Assembly: GCA_030647775.1 (NCBI GenBank) | Contig: JAUSJC010000010.1 | Location: 372,001 to 436,000 of the forward strand | Direction of reading: 5' to 3' | Length of the DNA: 64,000 nt | From: Candidatus Curtissbacteria bacterium | GTDB taxonomy: Bacteria; Patescibacteria; Microgenomatia; Curtissbacterales; GWA2-41-24 | In this document: positions 17,936 to 26,921 of the stretch, in pieces | Layout of the letters: each line of letters begins with the position of its first letter | Position numbering within the stretch: position 1 is the first letter of the stretch | The notes under the pieces: generated by a model | The model's database searches: none | What the model was told of the DNA's origin: nothing | Seen by the model: only the letters and a program-made list of their open reading frames with translations | Position numbers and translations under genes: made by a program

Positions 17936-18895
17936 CTATAGAGATTTAAAATATTCAATAGTGGCTAAAAGTCCATCCTCAAGTTTAAATTTTGGTTTCC
18001 AGCCAAGCACTTTTTTTGCTTTTGAAATATCAGGATTTCTAAAAAATGGGTCATCCGTGGGAAGAGGCTGCGAAAATACGATTTCACTATCGCTTCCTGA
18101 TAGTTCTTTAATCATTTGCGCAAATTCCAAAATCGTCCGCTCATCCGGGTTGCCCATATTGTAAACCTCACCGGTCTTGCCTTCTTCCATAGCAAGAATT
18201 TGTCCCTCAATCTGGTCATCAATAAAGCAAAACGAACGGGTCTGCTTGCCGTCGCCATAAATAGTAATCGGTTCATTTTTTATTGCCTGATTAATGAAGT
18301 TAACAACCGCTCTTCCTTCCAGCGGGTTCATTCTTGGACCATAGGTATTAAAAATTCTTGTAATCCTCGCGTCTAGTCTTTTTTCGCGTACAAACGAAGA
18401 AACAATTGTTTCTCCAAACCTTTTCGCTTCATCGTAAACCGATCGTGGTCCAGTCGTCGAGACGTTGCCTCGGTAATTTTCGCTTTGCGGGGAAACTTGC
18501 GGGTCACCATATATTTCCGAAGTGGAAGAAAAAGAAAGTTTCGCCTTATGTTTTAGCGCCAGCTCACACATATTCCATGTTCCGATTGTATTAACCTGCA
18601 TCGTTTCAAAAGGATGTGCCAAGTAAGAAAAAGGGGAGTGGATATTCGGATCGGCAGGCGATGCGAGATGGTAAATCTCATCAATCTTATTAAACTTTTT
18701 ACTTTTAAACGGTTTAATTACGTCATGGTTTATAAAGGTAAAATTTTTACGGGAAAGCAGATGGACGATATTTTTCTGCGAACCCGTCAAAAGGTTATCC
18801 AAGCAAATTACAGTGTCGCCCCCTTCAACAAGCTTCTCGCACAAATTGGAGCCGATGAATCCGGCACCACCGGTAATTAAAATCACTTTGTTCAT
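17936..18895 (-). CDS. UDP-glucuronate decarboxylase-like SDR (UDP-xylose synthase type)
   Basis: About 319 residues from MNKVILITGG (ATG 18895), which puts the first strand directly at the N-terminus. The sequence follows UXS closely: TGGAGFIGSNL, HLASPADP, STSEIYGDP, GPRSVYDEAKR (catalytic Tyr-x3-Lys), RIFNTYGPRM, and YGDGKQTRSF. It oxidises UDP-glucuronate at C4, decarboxylates it and reduces the product to UDP-xylose. Together with the UDP-glucuronate 4-epimerase-like gene at 12334 it points to uronate or pentose residues in the glycan. Confidence 0.87.
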   Translation of the reverse strand: MNKVILITGGAGFIGSNLCEKLVEGGDTVICLDNLLTGSQKNIVHLLSRKNFTFINHDVIKPFKSKKFNKIDEIYHLASPADPNIHSPFSYLAHPFETMQVNTIGTWNMCELALKHKAKLSFSSTSEIYGDPQVSPQSENYRGNVSTTGPRSVYDEAKRFGETIVSSFVREKRLDARITRIFNTYGPRMNPLEGRAVVNFINQAIKNEPITIYGDGKQTRSFCFIDDQIEGQILAMEEGKTGEVYNMGNPDERTILEFAQMIKELSGSDSEIVFSQPLPTDDPFFRNPDISKAKKVLGWKPKFKLEDGLLATIEYFKSL

Positions 18896-18958
18896 AAATA
18901 ACAAATTACAATTAACAAAAAACAAACAATATCAAAATTCTAATACAAAAACTCTAAA

Positions 18959-19324
18959 CTACTTACTCTTTTCAATTATAGAACTAAAGATTTTAAGTAG
19001 CTCTGTGGATTCTATTATAAGCAATTTCCTTTTTTCCTCTAAATCTTTGCTATCACCTGTATTGCATAATCTAAGCCAAAGACGGCTTTCTTTTACTTCT
19101 TTGCGACAGATTTTGGTTCTCATCACAAAATCTTTTTTACTTAGTGATTCATTTGCTTCAATATAATTAGCCGCTTGAGACCCTGACGATCGAACCAATT
19201 GTTTGCTATATTCATTGTTCGCAATAGACCTTGGAAGTTCTGTTGTAAAGTTTTTGCAATTTTCAGCAAATTTAAATGTCCTTTCCTCTAAATCGTACCT
19301 TTTAGAGTTTTGAACATTGGTCAT
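18959..19324 (-). CDS. Four-helix bundle protein (23S rRNA intervening-sequence/Avd family)
   Basis: A 121-residue all-helical protein. The pattern YDLEERTFKFAENCKNF, IANNEYSKQLVRSSGSQAANYIEANE and SKKDFVMRTKICRKEVKESR is characteristic of the four-helix bundle family found in 23S rRNA intervening sequences and as the Avd accessory of diversity-generating retroelements. No reverse transcriptase or variable repeat is nearby and this is not inside an rRNA gene. It interrupts a polysaccharide operon between an aminotransferase and the UXS-like gene and is flanked by AT-rich low-complexity sequence on both sides, which suggests a mobile cassette. Function is unknown. Confidence 0.85.
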   Translation of the reverse strand: MTNVQNSKRYDLEERTFKFAENCKNFTTELPRSIANNEYSKQLVRSSGSQAANYIEANESLSKKDFVMRTKICRKEVKESRLWLRLCNTGDSKDLEEKRKLLIIESTELLKIFSSIIEKSK

Positions 19325-19368
19325 TGTTTGTGTTTTGGTGCTTGTTATTTGAATTTTCCTAGAAAAGG

Positions 19369-20508
19369 TTACACTACCTTTTCTAGTACGGCAGCAATAA
19401 AATCCATTTCTGATTTTTTAAGTTGCGGGTACATTGGAAGCCTTATCAAAGTCGCCGCCACTTCTTCCGTGACCGGCAGGTCTCCCGCCTTGTAGCCAAG
19501 CTTTTTGCCCATCGTTGAGCTGTGCAGCGGCAAATAGTGGAATGAGGCTTCAATGCCAAAAGACCTTAAATCAGAAATTACTTTGTCTCGTATAATCCGG
19601 GGCACGCGTATCGCAAATATATGCCAATTCGCCTCCGACCCTTCGCTTTTTGTCGGCAGAATAATTTTTGAAGATAGTTTCTCAAGCTTTTCCAAAAAGT
19701 ACTCGGCATTTTGGCATCGAAGTTGGGTAATTTGGTCAAGTTTCTTAATCTGTTCCAGGGCAATTGCCGAAAGGATATCGGAAAGCACCAGGCTTCTGCC
19801 GACACCTACCCATGAATATTTCTTCCTTTCCCCTCTCATGAAAGAAGACCTGTCCGTGCCTTTTTCACGGATTATCTCGGCTAGCTTGTTTGCCTTTTTA
19901 TCGTTTGTTATAAATGCCCCGCCCTCCCCACTGGCTGCGTTTTTTGTTCCATGAAATGAATAGCAGCCAATATCGCTGATAGTTCCTAGATACTGGCCCT
20001 TATATTTTGCTCCAAGGGCATGCGCCGCGTCCTCGACAACATAAAGGTTATACTTTTGTGCGATTTTACTGATAGTTTCCATGTCGCAGGCGAGCCCAGC
20101 GTAGTGGACGACCATGACTGCCCGCGTTTTAGGAGTTATAAGTTTTTCAATTTCAGCTGGATTTATATTGTAAGTTTTTATATCGATGTCGCAAAACACC
20201 GGTTTTGCTCCAGAAAGGAGTATTGCGTTAGCGCAGGACGCAAAAGTAAAACTGGGCAAAATTACCTCATCACCCTGTTTTAAAAGGCAACTGCAGGCAA
20301 GCTCTAGCGCCGCCGTTCCGGAGTTTGTCGGCAGTACATACTGCACGGAGAATTTTTGAGCCATAGTTTGAGCGAGAAGCTCGCTATAAGAAAGATCGCC
20401 AACCCCTGTTCCTGTCCTCATCGCGTCTATTGCCGCGTGCTCTTCTTCTTTTCCCCAAAACGGTTTATGTAGAGGGATTTTAAATTTCGCCAGGTGTGCG
20501 CTAGTCAT
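19369..20508 (-). CDS. WecE/RffA-like sugar-nucleotide PLP aminotransferase
   Basis: A 379-residue DegT-family enzyme. The features are LPTNSGTAALELAC (phosphate site), PSFTFASCANA, VVEDAAHALGAKYKG (PLP-N1 Asp), and SFHGTKNAASGEGGAF with the Schiff-base Lys. SFH-x-TKN-GEGGA is typical of dTDP-4-keto-6-deoxyhexose aminotransferases such as WecE. It would make a 4-amino-4,6-dideoxyhexose nucleotide. It overlaps the GT2 stop by 8 nt, so it is second in the 21238-16745 operon. The first helix MTSAHLAKFKIPLHKP also fits the family start. Confidence 0.88.
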   Translation of the reverse strand: MTSAHLAKFKIPLHKPFWGKEEEHAAIDAMRTGTGVGDLSYSELLAQTMAQKFSVQYVLPTNSGTAALELACSCLLKQGDEVILPSFTFASCANAILLSGAKPVFCDIDIKTYNINPAEIEKLITPKTRAVMVVHYAGLACDMETISKIAQKYNLYVVEDAAHALGAKYKGQYLGTISDIGCYSFHGTKNAASGEGGAFITNDKKANKLAEIIREKGTDRSSFMRGERKKYSWVGVGRSLVLSDILSAIALEQIKKLDQITQLRCQNAEYFLEKLEKLSSKIILPTKSEGSEANWHIFAIRVPRIIRDKVISDLRSFGIEASFHYLPLHSSTMGKKLGYKAGDLPVTEEVAATLIRLPMYPQLKKSEMDFIAAVLEKVV

Positions 20509-21238
20509 TTAATTTGTTAATCATATCTTTATACTTCCCTCTAAAAGCAAGCAGCTTCCTGAAGTAATTAGCGCTGTCCGGTATAAGCCTGACTGTCGAT
20601 TTTTTATCCTCTCGCCTTATAAAAAGAACCGGAACCTGACTTATTTTGAGTCCCCCGAAGTGGGCAAGCATACAAATTTCCGTATCAAAGAACCAGCCAT
20701 CGTCACGTGATTTGGCAATGATTGGTAAAATTTTGGCCTTTCTAAAGAACTTAAACCCTGCTTCTGTGTCGGTGAATGGAGCCTTAAGGAGCATCGAAAC
20801 GACAAAAGAATATGCTTTTGAAGATACCGTTCTGGCGATTGCATGCGGTTGGTTTTCATAAAATCGGGTCGCAATCGCCACATCATTCCCTTTTTTTATT
20901 TCCTCAATGAAAATCGGAACATAAGACGGTGAAATTTCGCAGTCAACATCGATAAACCCACAAATCTCGCCATCGGCGACCAAAATACCGTCCCGCACCG
21001 ATTTGCCGCGTCCTTCATTAATCTTATGCAAAATGAGCTTGGAGTTTTTGATTTGCCTACAAATTCTTTCAAGAGTTTCCAATGTCGAGTCGCTGCTTTT
21101 ATCCTCAACAAAAATAACTTCCCATGTTCCCTTGAGTTTTTTTAATTCTCCTACAATTTTCCCGACATTATCCTCAAAAGTCGGCCCCTCGTTGTAACAG
21201 GCAAGAATCAGTGAGAAGTCACAAGTCTTAGGTACCAT
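20501..21238 (-). CDS. GT2 glycosyltransferase (ALG5/polyprenyl-P-glucose synthase-like)
   Basis: A 245-residue GT2 enzyme: LILACYNEGPTF, VIFVEDKSSDST, INEGRGKSVRDGI, the DxD-like FIDVDCEI, DVAIATRFY, and TDTEAGFKFFRK. The gap between the first strand and the acidic motif and the final VPVLFIRREDKKST resemble dolichyl-phosphate glucosyltransferases. It heads the minus-strand operon 21238-16745. An AAAGGA sequence lies just upstream of ATG 21238, one of the few plausible Shine-Dalgarno sites in the window. Confidence 0.83.
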   Translation of the reverse strand: MVPKTCDFSLILACYNEGPTFEDNVGKIVGELKKLKGTWEVIFVEDKSSDSTLETLERICRQIKNSKLILHKINEGRGKSVRDGILVADGEICGFIDVDCEISPSYVPIFIEEIKKGNDVAIATRFYENQPHAIARTVSSKAYSFVVSMLLKAPFTDTEAGFKFFRKAKILPIIAKSRDDGWFFDTEICMLAHFGGLKISQVPVLFIRREDKKSTVRLIPDSANYFRKLLAFRGKYKDMINKLND

Positions 21239-21243
21239 TTTCC

Positions 21244-21468
21244 TTTGCGTATATTCTAAGGCAAAGAATAGAACTTCTCAATTATCAGCTTCTTTTGGTA
21301 TTGCAAAGGAATTCGTTTTTACACTATTATTACCGGGATATGGCCGCCGGTTCCGTTGAAGCTCAGGAACTTACTAAATACCCGCTCACAAAATCGGTTC
21401 TGGATATAGGCTGCGGCTTTGGGGAATTTCGGTGGGTTAATATTTACCATTCCAAATTATGCTTATAA
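21244..21468 (+). pseudogene. Truncated SAM-dependent methyltransferase remnant
   Basis: One frame stays open from about 21232 to TAA 21466-21468. It encodes a basic helical start (RQRIELLNYQL), RNSFLHYYYRDMAAG and then a perfect SAM motif I, VLDIGCGFGEF. Directly after motif I the similarity ends and a stop follows within about 12 codons, so the remaining two thirds of the methyltransferase are gone. The only ATG (21340) is internal. The breakpoint coincides with the promoter region of the next gene (21480), which suggests that gene arrived here and replaced the rest. Confidence 0.6.
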
Positions 21469-21479
21469 TCGCCAAGCCT

Positions 21480-23150
21480 ATGATCAACATACGTAAATAT
21501 CTTCATCCTGCCACGCTTTTTGCAATAACCTTCATTACAGCCCTTGTTTTTCCACTCTATCAATTCATCCATTCAGGAGATTTCTTAACTCACGACAGGG
21601 CAGTTCATGCGTTTAGGACCAGTGAATATTATAGTGCTTTGGTTGCAGGGCATATCCCACCCCGTCTTGCACCCTACTTTTTAGGTGGATCTGGTTATCC
21701 GCTATTTTTGATGAATTACCAGCTGCCTTATCTCGTGGGTTCAGCGTTTCTTGCAATAGGATTATCTGCCGAAATCACAGTCAGGATACTTACAGTGTTT
21801 AGCTACATATTATATGCCGCTGGTGGATTTCTGTTTTTTAAAACAATCGCCTCCCGTAAAATTGCCGCCCTGGCAACTTTAAACCTTGTCTATACTCCTT
21901 ACCTTTTTGCAAACATCTTTATTCGAGGCGCTCTACCGGAATTTATGGCCTCTGCGATACTGATGTGGATCCTATATGCTATTTCAAGTCATAAACAAAA
22001 AAACTTTCCTACGCTTGTTGTGGGTTGTCTTTTAGGCCTCCAGCTGTTGACACAAACAACAGTAGCGCTAATAGGTCTACCACTGGTCATTATGGTAACA
22101 TCCCTTTCCGGAGGTAAGAGATGGCTTTCGTGGTGTGCTTCTGCCATGTTTGCTTACGCAATCGGTGGCCTACTGGCGTCTTTCATATTGATTCCAGCCG
22201 TCTTTGAACGACATTACTTTCAGTTTGATACCCAAACCCACACTTTCATTAACAATCATTTTATTCCCTTGACCCAGCTGATTAAGCTGCCTTTTTTCCA
22301 TACAACTGACAGTGCGCTAGAGTTAAGCTTTACGCAGACTTTTTTGATGATCGCATCTCTCGTTTTGCTGCCTTTTGGGAGAAAATTAGCAAGTTTTTGG
22401 GCTTTTGGTCTCCTTGCTCTTTCATGGTGTTTTCTCTACCTAATTACGCCCCAGGCCGGTTTTTTGTGGAATAATGTCTCCATTATTCAGGCAGTAGTGT
22501 TTCCATGGCGTCTACTTACACCCATATCCATTACCGTAAGTATCCTACTTATTTACCTTATAAAACTGCACAGGCGCTTGTTTGTACCGGCTGTAGTTTT
22601 AACTCTTATGTCTATGTTTCTGACCAGACATTTCATTAAACCCGTAGAGTTTAGTGCCCAGTTCGTTCAAATTTCAGACCAATATGTTACAGGAACAACC
22701 GATGGAGTATTCACACCCATTGGAGCGCGAACAGATAAAACACTAATTACTCTGCCCTCTGTAAGAATACTAAGTGGTAGGGCGCAAGTATTGCAAAATG
22801 AACAATCAGTTGGCAGATGGATTGCCCGTGTCATAGTAGATGAAGCTGCCACTGTCCAGGCAAAAGTACTCTATTTCCCAGGGTGGCGCTTCTTTGTCAA
22901 TGGGCATGAGCAGCTCATCCCATATCCGATTGTTACACATTATCCAAATAGTTATCCCGGACTTCCGGAAATAGGCTTATCTACCGGTGTTTATACATTA
23001 GAGTTTCGTTATGTGGAAACAACTTTACGGAAAGTAGGGAATATTTTAAGCTTAAGTACCTTTTTAATGCTATCAATTTGTCTACTTAAAAAAAGTAAAA
23101 TATTGAAATTTATGCCGATTTGTAGAGGACGCCGTAATCGAGAAACATAA
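21480..23150 (+). CDS. Polytopic membrane protein, YfhO/PTPS-related-like (putative GT-C)
   Basis: About 556 residues from ATG 21480 (MINIRKYLHPATLF), which stands 10 nt after TATAAT (21464-21469). About ten hydrophobic helices are followed by an extracytoplasmic C-terminal domain (about 380-530) with YFPGWRFFVNGHEQ and YTLEFRYVETTLRK, then a last helix. The N-terminal loop FIHSGDFLTHDRAVH places Asp/His after helix 1, like the acidic loops of GT-C enzymes. The C-terminal PGW-x4-NG pattern resembles YfhO-like and 6-PTP-synthase-related bacterial membrane proteins. Codon use looks less AT-biased than its neighbours by eye, and it sits beside a truncated gene, so it may be a newcomer. Confidence 0.62.
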   Translation: MINIRKYLHPATLFAITFITALVFPLYQFIHSGDFLTHDRAVHAFRTSEYYSALVAGHIPPRLAPYFLGGSGYPLFLMNYQLPYLVGSAFLAIGLSAEITVRILTVFSYILYAAGGFLFFKTIASRKIAALATLNLVYTPYLFANIFIRGALPEFMASAILMWILYAISSHKQKNFPTLVVGCLLGLQLLTQTTVALIGLPLVIMVTSLSGGKRWLSWCASAMFAYAIGGLLASFILIPAVFERHYFQFDTQTHTFINNHFIPLTQLIKLPFFHTTDSALELSFTQTFLMIASLVLLPFGRKLASFWAFGLLALSWCFLYLITPQAGFLWNNVSIIQAVVFPWRLLTPISITVSILLIYLIKLHRRLFVPAVVLTLMSMFLTRHFIKPVEFSAQFVQISDQYVTGTTDGVFTPIGARTDKTLITLPSVRILSGRAQVLQNEQSVGRWIARVIVDEAATVQAKVLYFPGWRFFVNGHEQLIPYPIVTHYPNSYPGLPEIGLSTGVYTLEFRYVETTLRKVGNILSLSTFLMLSICLLKKSKILKFMPICRGRRNRET

Positions 23151-23469
23151 TATCCCAGCTGTAGCAATTAACGGATGTAATTTAAAATTATAAGAGATTG
23201 GAAAGAACAATTGTAGTAAAATTAGAAAATTGGATTTTATCTTAATTCTAAATTTTAATCTCATAAAAATCGTTCCCGTCTTTTGCGCATTTTTGATAGA
23301 AGACGGAACAGTTTTTAAAGCGCCATAAAATTCTTCTGTTCTCATCGCATGGATAATTGAGTCTTAAGTTGTAAAATCGCCAAAATTAAAGAAACGATAA
23401 AGGGGAATATGAGAACCCCGATAAAAATGATTCCAAATAGCATGGATTGCTTACTCGAATGGTAGTAGT
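23151..23469 (-). other. Gap with two weak overlapping minus-strand frames (possible remnants)
   Basis: No established gene is recognised here. On the minus strand a 46-codon frame (ATG 23482 to stop 23342) encodes a short peptide with one clear membrane helix. It overlaps by 4 nt (ATGA) a second frame starting at 23345 (87 codons, ending 23082 within the opposite gene). The ATGA overlap imitates real gene pairs in this window, but neither product resembles a known family and the second runs into the antisense of the 21480 gene. They could be gene remnants left by rearrangement. Confidence 0.2.
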
Positions 23470-24741
23470 TCATTTCAGACATTGTTGATACCAAGTGAAA
23501 CAAACATTGTAATTCTTTTCCGGGAACCAAAAACCTATTGCCTCTCCTGTCCCCAAAGCATAGTAAGCATCAAGAGAAGTTGAAATTCCATTATCACCTA
23601 AAATAAGCCTTGTACCAGGAGGGGGATTATCCGTTTCTATTTTTGTTAAATATATTTTTGCTAAATCGCTTCTTTTGATAACCCAACTGTTCTCTTGTAA
23701 AGTAACAACACCGAAAGCGTTAACTACAACAATTGCCATGATTAAAAGATAAGCGACATATTTAGGGGTTTGAGCAAGTGTTAGGCCGATGAGCATTGCC
23801 AGTCCCCATAAAGAAATATTCATGTAGTGGGGTGAAAGGTGGTTTGGAATTAAAACAAATGGGAGAAGGCCAATAAATATTACGAAAGCCGCGAAGATAA
23901 AAATTCTCTTGTCCGCTTTTTTCATAAGTTCGTGTGTGGTAAATACACCGACTGTCAAAAGCCATAGCGCCAGCACCCCCGAAAGGATATTTAAATCTGT
24001 GCCCTCAACAAAACCGGGGATTCTCAAAAGATAATACTTCAAAGCTGTCAAAATACTTGGCGAAATTTCGATCTTGTAGGCATCAACCGCTGCGCTCGGA
24101 AACAAAAAGACAAGTTGGATGAAAGCAAAAATCGCGGAAACTACGCCGGTCAAAATTATCGGTTTTCCGATTCTCAACTTCCCACTTTCCAAAAAGTCCC
24201 ATGCCAAAAATATTCCCGCACCGATAACCATTGCCTCGGATGCTAGTAGCGAAGTGATAAATAAGCCTACAGAAAGGGCAAACTTTTTTGAGAGGTAAAA
24301 ATAAAATGAGGCAATTAAAAATGTAAAGCCGATTAATGTTGCCCCGCCGGAAATCCAATAAAGTGAAACAAAGTGTACGGGGGAGATTAAATAAAACACG
24401 GCAGAGCAAATTGCCGTTAGCCTATTTCTGGTGATTTTTATCATGGTTTTATAAATCAAAAAACCGCCGGTGATATGGATAATGAAAGTCAGAAGGTGAT
24501 AGCCGAAATAATTTTTGCCAAATAGGCTATCACTTACAAAAAAGTAAAGGTTATGGATTGGCCGCCAGTGGGTGACGGTTGGTGCCCCAAAAACATTCCT
24601 TAAATTCGTTAAGAATCCATTTTGAGAAAAATGATTGATTAAAATAAAATCATCCTGGGCAAAGAAATTGAAAAACGATTTATAAAAAACAAGTGCGCCG
24701 CCAGCCGCCAAAAGCAGAAAAACTAAAATATCTTTCCTCAC
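23470..24741 (-). CDS. Polytopic membrane protein, GT-C/TMTC-like glycosyltransferase
   Basis: About 423 residues with some ten hydrophobic helices. After helix 1 comes FFAQDDFILINHF (acidic DD pair), and TVTHWRPIHNLYFF-like and YHLLTFIIHITGG segments follow, as in GT-C proteins related to the TMTC/O-mannosyltransferase group. The start is set at GTG 24741 because TGCTAAAAT (24757-24749) overlaps the upstream ATG at 24750 and would then lie 7 nt before the GTG; the ATG remains possible. It is transcribed alone on the minus strand, divergent from the 24800 operon. Confidence 0.65.
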   Translation of the reverse strand: MRKDILVFLLLAAGGALVFYKSFFNFFAQDDFILINHFSQNGFLTNLRNVFGAPTVTHWRPIHNLYFFVSDSLFGKNYFGYHLLTFIIHITGGFLIYKTMIKITRNRLTAICSAVFYLISPVHFVSLYWISGGATLIGFTFLIASFYFYLSKKFALSVGLFITSLLASEAMVIGAGIFLAWDFLESGKLRIGKPIILTGVVSAIFAFIQLVFLFPSAAVDAYKIEISPSILTALKYYLLRIPGFVEGTDLNILSGVLALWLLTVGVFTTHELMKKADKRIFIFAAFVIFIGLLPFVLIPNHLSPHYMNISLWGLAMLIGLTLAQTPKYVAYLLIMAIVVVNAFGVVTLQENSWVIKRSDLAKIYLTKIETDNPPPGTRLILGDNGISTSLDAYYALGTGEAIGFWFPEKNYNVCFTWYQQCLK

Positions 24742-24748
24742 TGTTTCC

Positions 24749-24793
24749 ATTTTAGCACCTGCGTTGTCGCTAGGGACTTGCCCTATATATAAT
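24749..24793. promoter_or_regulatory. Divergent promoter pair between 24741 and 24800
   Basis: Minus strand: extended -10 TGCTAAAAT (24757-24749), 7 nt before GTG 24741. Plus strand: TTGTCG (24764-24769), 18-nt spacer, TATAAT (24788-24793), 6 nt before GTG 24800. Both leave no room for a 5' leader. The plus-strand -35 falls on a TTG that could otherwise be mistaken for a start codon. Confidence 0.5.
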
Positions 24794-24799
24794 AGGGAA

Positions 24800-26368
24800 G
24801 TGAGATTATTAAAAATCCTGCTTGTAACCGCCTTCCTAAATGCCCTAGTCTGGATTATTATTGTTCCCGTCTGGCAATACCCCGACGAGCAAGCCCATTT
24901 TGCCCAGGTTCAATATTTGGCGGAAAACGGCAGGACACTTCACGACAGCAAGGCCTTCGATACTTCTTACGAAATAGCTCTGTCAGAAAAAATTCTTGGG
25001 ACTGAAAGGGACATAGGCGGTAATAACAAATTCATTTACCATCCTGAATTTAAAATCGGCTATTCTAAAACTTTAACTGGACCAAATGAGGGAAAAATTG
25101 CCAATTTACCCAAATCCGCCCGCTCTCGATTCGTAAAAAATGAGGCCACCCAAAATCCGCCGCTTTACTATTACCTTGGATCGGTTGTCAACAAGATATT
25201 CTCTTTTGGCGACCTTTTTACAAGGGTTTATGCCATAAGGGTAATGTCAGCACTTATTTTTACTGGAACAATAATAGTTGCTTACAAAATAGGCGGGTTG
25301 ATATTTGCCGGAGAAATTTTACCCCTGACGTTAGCAGCTATTATCGCATTCAAGCCAATGCTGGTTTTTTCTTCAACAGGCGTTTTACCGGATACCCTAA
25401 CTAATTTTCTGTTCAGCCTTTTTATATTTTTATCTCTTAAAATAATCAAATTTGGCATCTCGCCATCTAAAATTTTGGCCGTCTTGTTAATTATCGCGGC
25501 TGGCGCCGCGACTCGACAAAATTTTCTAATTACCCTGTTCATTTTCCCTTTGGTAATTTTACATCAATTAATCTTCAATAAAAAATCAAGACAGAAAGTA
25601 GTCTTTTTAATTATTTTCTGCGGTTTTCTGCTTTATGCGGCGAGCTTTTTCATTCCCGGAATGGATTTTATTCACCGCTTTGATTTCCCTGAATCCACAA
25701 GCCATAACCAATCGAACCCGCTGTTCCATATGGGGTTTGTTGACCACTTTAAGTGGACGCTAAACCATACATTTAGGGAGGTTTGGCCTTGGTATTGGGG
25801 AATTTATAAATGGTTATCACTTCCTCTGCCTCACATAATTTACCAAATCATAAATAGGCTAACCCTTTTGTCGCTAGTTGGGCTTATTGTTTGGACAGTC
25901 CAACTAGCGAGAAGAAGGGAAGCGAAAAAAGAAATCCCGCTGATTTTTACTGTATCCACCGCTGTCATTTACTTCATGATGATAACTGTTTTCGACTATT
26001 TTTTTAGAAAAAATAATGGCTATTCTTTCGGTATTCAGGGGAGATATTTTTTCCCGGTAGTAATTCCCCAAATGGCAATCCTTTTAACCGGTTTTTGGGT
26101 CTTATTTGTTGTAATTCTTAGAAAATACGCAAGAATCGGAATTTTTATTATTTTAATTCTGGTCTTCATTTTTAATTCCATTTCGCTATTCGTCGTAGCT
26201 TCTTCGTATTACGATACCGGCAATTTACAAACGTTTATTAGGGAGGCGAGCCAATATAAACCATTAATTTTTAAAGGCAATATTATTATTTTAGTAATAG
26301 TTCTTTCCTTTGTCTCACAACTCTTTTTCCTCTTTAACTACGTAAGGGATATAATAAAAGAAAAATGA
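24800..26368 (+). CDS. DUF2142-like polytopic membrane protein (putative glycosyltransferase)
   Basis: About 522 residues from GTG 24800. A first helix is followed by VWQYPDEQAHFAQVQYLA, where P-D-E-x2-H directly after helix 1 is the hallmark of DUF2142 membrane proteins (D29, E30, H33). A long hydrophilic loop (about 48-120) and around ten further helices follow. DUF2142 members occur in polysaccharide loci and are thought to act as GT-C-type enzymes; that role is inference. It leads an eleven-gene plus-strand operon with 4-nt overlaps that ends at 37646. Confidence 0.72.
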   Translation: MRLLKILLVTAFLNALVWIIIVPVWQYPDEQAHFAQVQYLAENGRTLHDSKAFDTSYEIALSEKILGTERDIGGNNKFIYHPEFKIGYSKTLTGPNEGKIANLPKSARSRFVKNEATQNPPLYYYLGSVVNKIFSFGDLFTRVYAIRVMSALIFTGTIIVAYKIGGLIFAGEILPLTLAAIIAFKPMLVFSSTGVLPDTLTNFLFSLFIFLSLKIIKFGISPSKILAVLLIIAAGAATRQNFLITLFIFPLVILHQLIFNKKSRQKVVFLIIFCGFLLYAASFFIPGMDFIHRFDFPESTSHNQSNPLFHMGFVDHFKWTLNHTFREVWPWYWGIYKWLSLPLPHIIYQIINRLTLLSLVGLIVWTVQLARRREAKKEIPLIFTVSTAVIYFMMITVFDYFFRKNNGYSFGIQGRYFFPVVIPQMAILLTGFWVLFVVILRKYARIGIFIILILVFIFNSISLFVVASSYYDTGNLQTFIREASQYKPLIFKGNIIILVIVLSFVSQLFFLFNYVRDIIKEK

Positions 26369-26919
26369 AGGCACTTGATGAAATCGGCGGCAAAAAAACC
26401 ATAAGATTTATTCTCTTTGCCTTGGCGCAGGTTATCTATCATCGCCTTATCCTGCATTTATTTTTCTTCCCGCCGGCAAGAAAACTCTTCCTGCAGATTT
26501 TAGGAGCAAAAGTTGGCAAAAACTCAATTCTTATGGAAGTTAAATTTTTCAACTGGTATCATCGTGGTCCATCCGGCCTTAAGATCGGCAATGATTGTTT
26601 TATTGGCGATGAAACCCTAATCGATCTCTACGATGAGGTCGTTTTGGAAAATCAGGTAACACTTGCCCCGAGGGTGACGGTTCTAACCCACATGAATGTC
26701 GGTTACAGCGACCATCCGCTTCAAAAAGCGTTCCCAAAAATGTCCAAGCCGGTTATTTTCAAAAGTGGTTGCGTCGTTGGTGCCGCCAGTACCATCCTGC
26801 CGGGGATCACGATTGGCGAAGGATCTTTTGTCGCTGCTGGCAGCGTAGTTACTAAAGATGTTCCTTCCGGTTGTCTTTACGCCGGTAACCCCGCAAAGCT
26901 TCTTAGGAAAATTAAGTAA
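26365..26919 (+). CDS. Left-handed beta-helix acyltransferase (WbbJ/maltose O-acetyltransferase-like)
   Basis: A 184-residue protein whose C-terminal half is hexapeptide repeats: LGAKVGKNSIL, KIGNDCFIGDETLIDL, VVLENQVTLAPRVTVLTH, and VVGAASTILPGITIGEGSFVAAGSVVTKDVPSGCLYAGNPAKLLRK. The final AGNPAK is the usual end of the WbbJ/LacA group. It would transfer an acetyl or other acyl group from CoA to a sugar. The start overlaps the DUF2142-like stop by 4 nt (ATGA). An internal MKFFN/MEVKF segment interrupts the early repeats. The catalytic His is probably in VLTHMNVG. Confidence 0.85.
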   Translation: MKALDEIGGKKTIRFILFALAQVIYHRLILHLFFFPPARKLFLQILGAKVGKNSILMEVKFFNWYHRGPSGLKIGNDCFIGDETLIDLYDEVVLENQVTLAPRVTVLTHMNVGYSDHPLQKAFPKMSKPVIFKSGCVVGAASTILPGITIGEGSFVAAGSVVTKDVPSGCLYAGNPAKLLRKIK

Positions 26920-26921
26920 AG

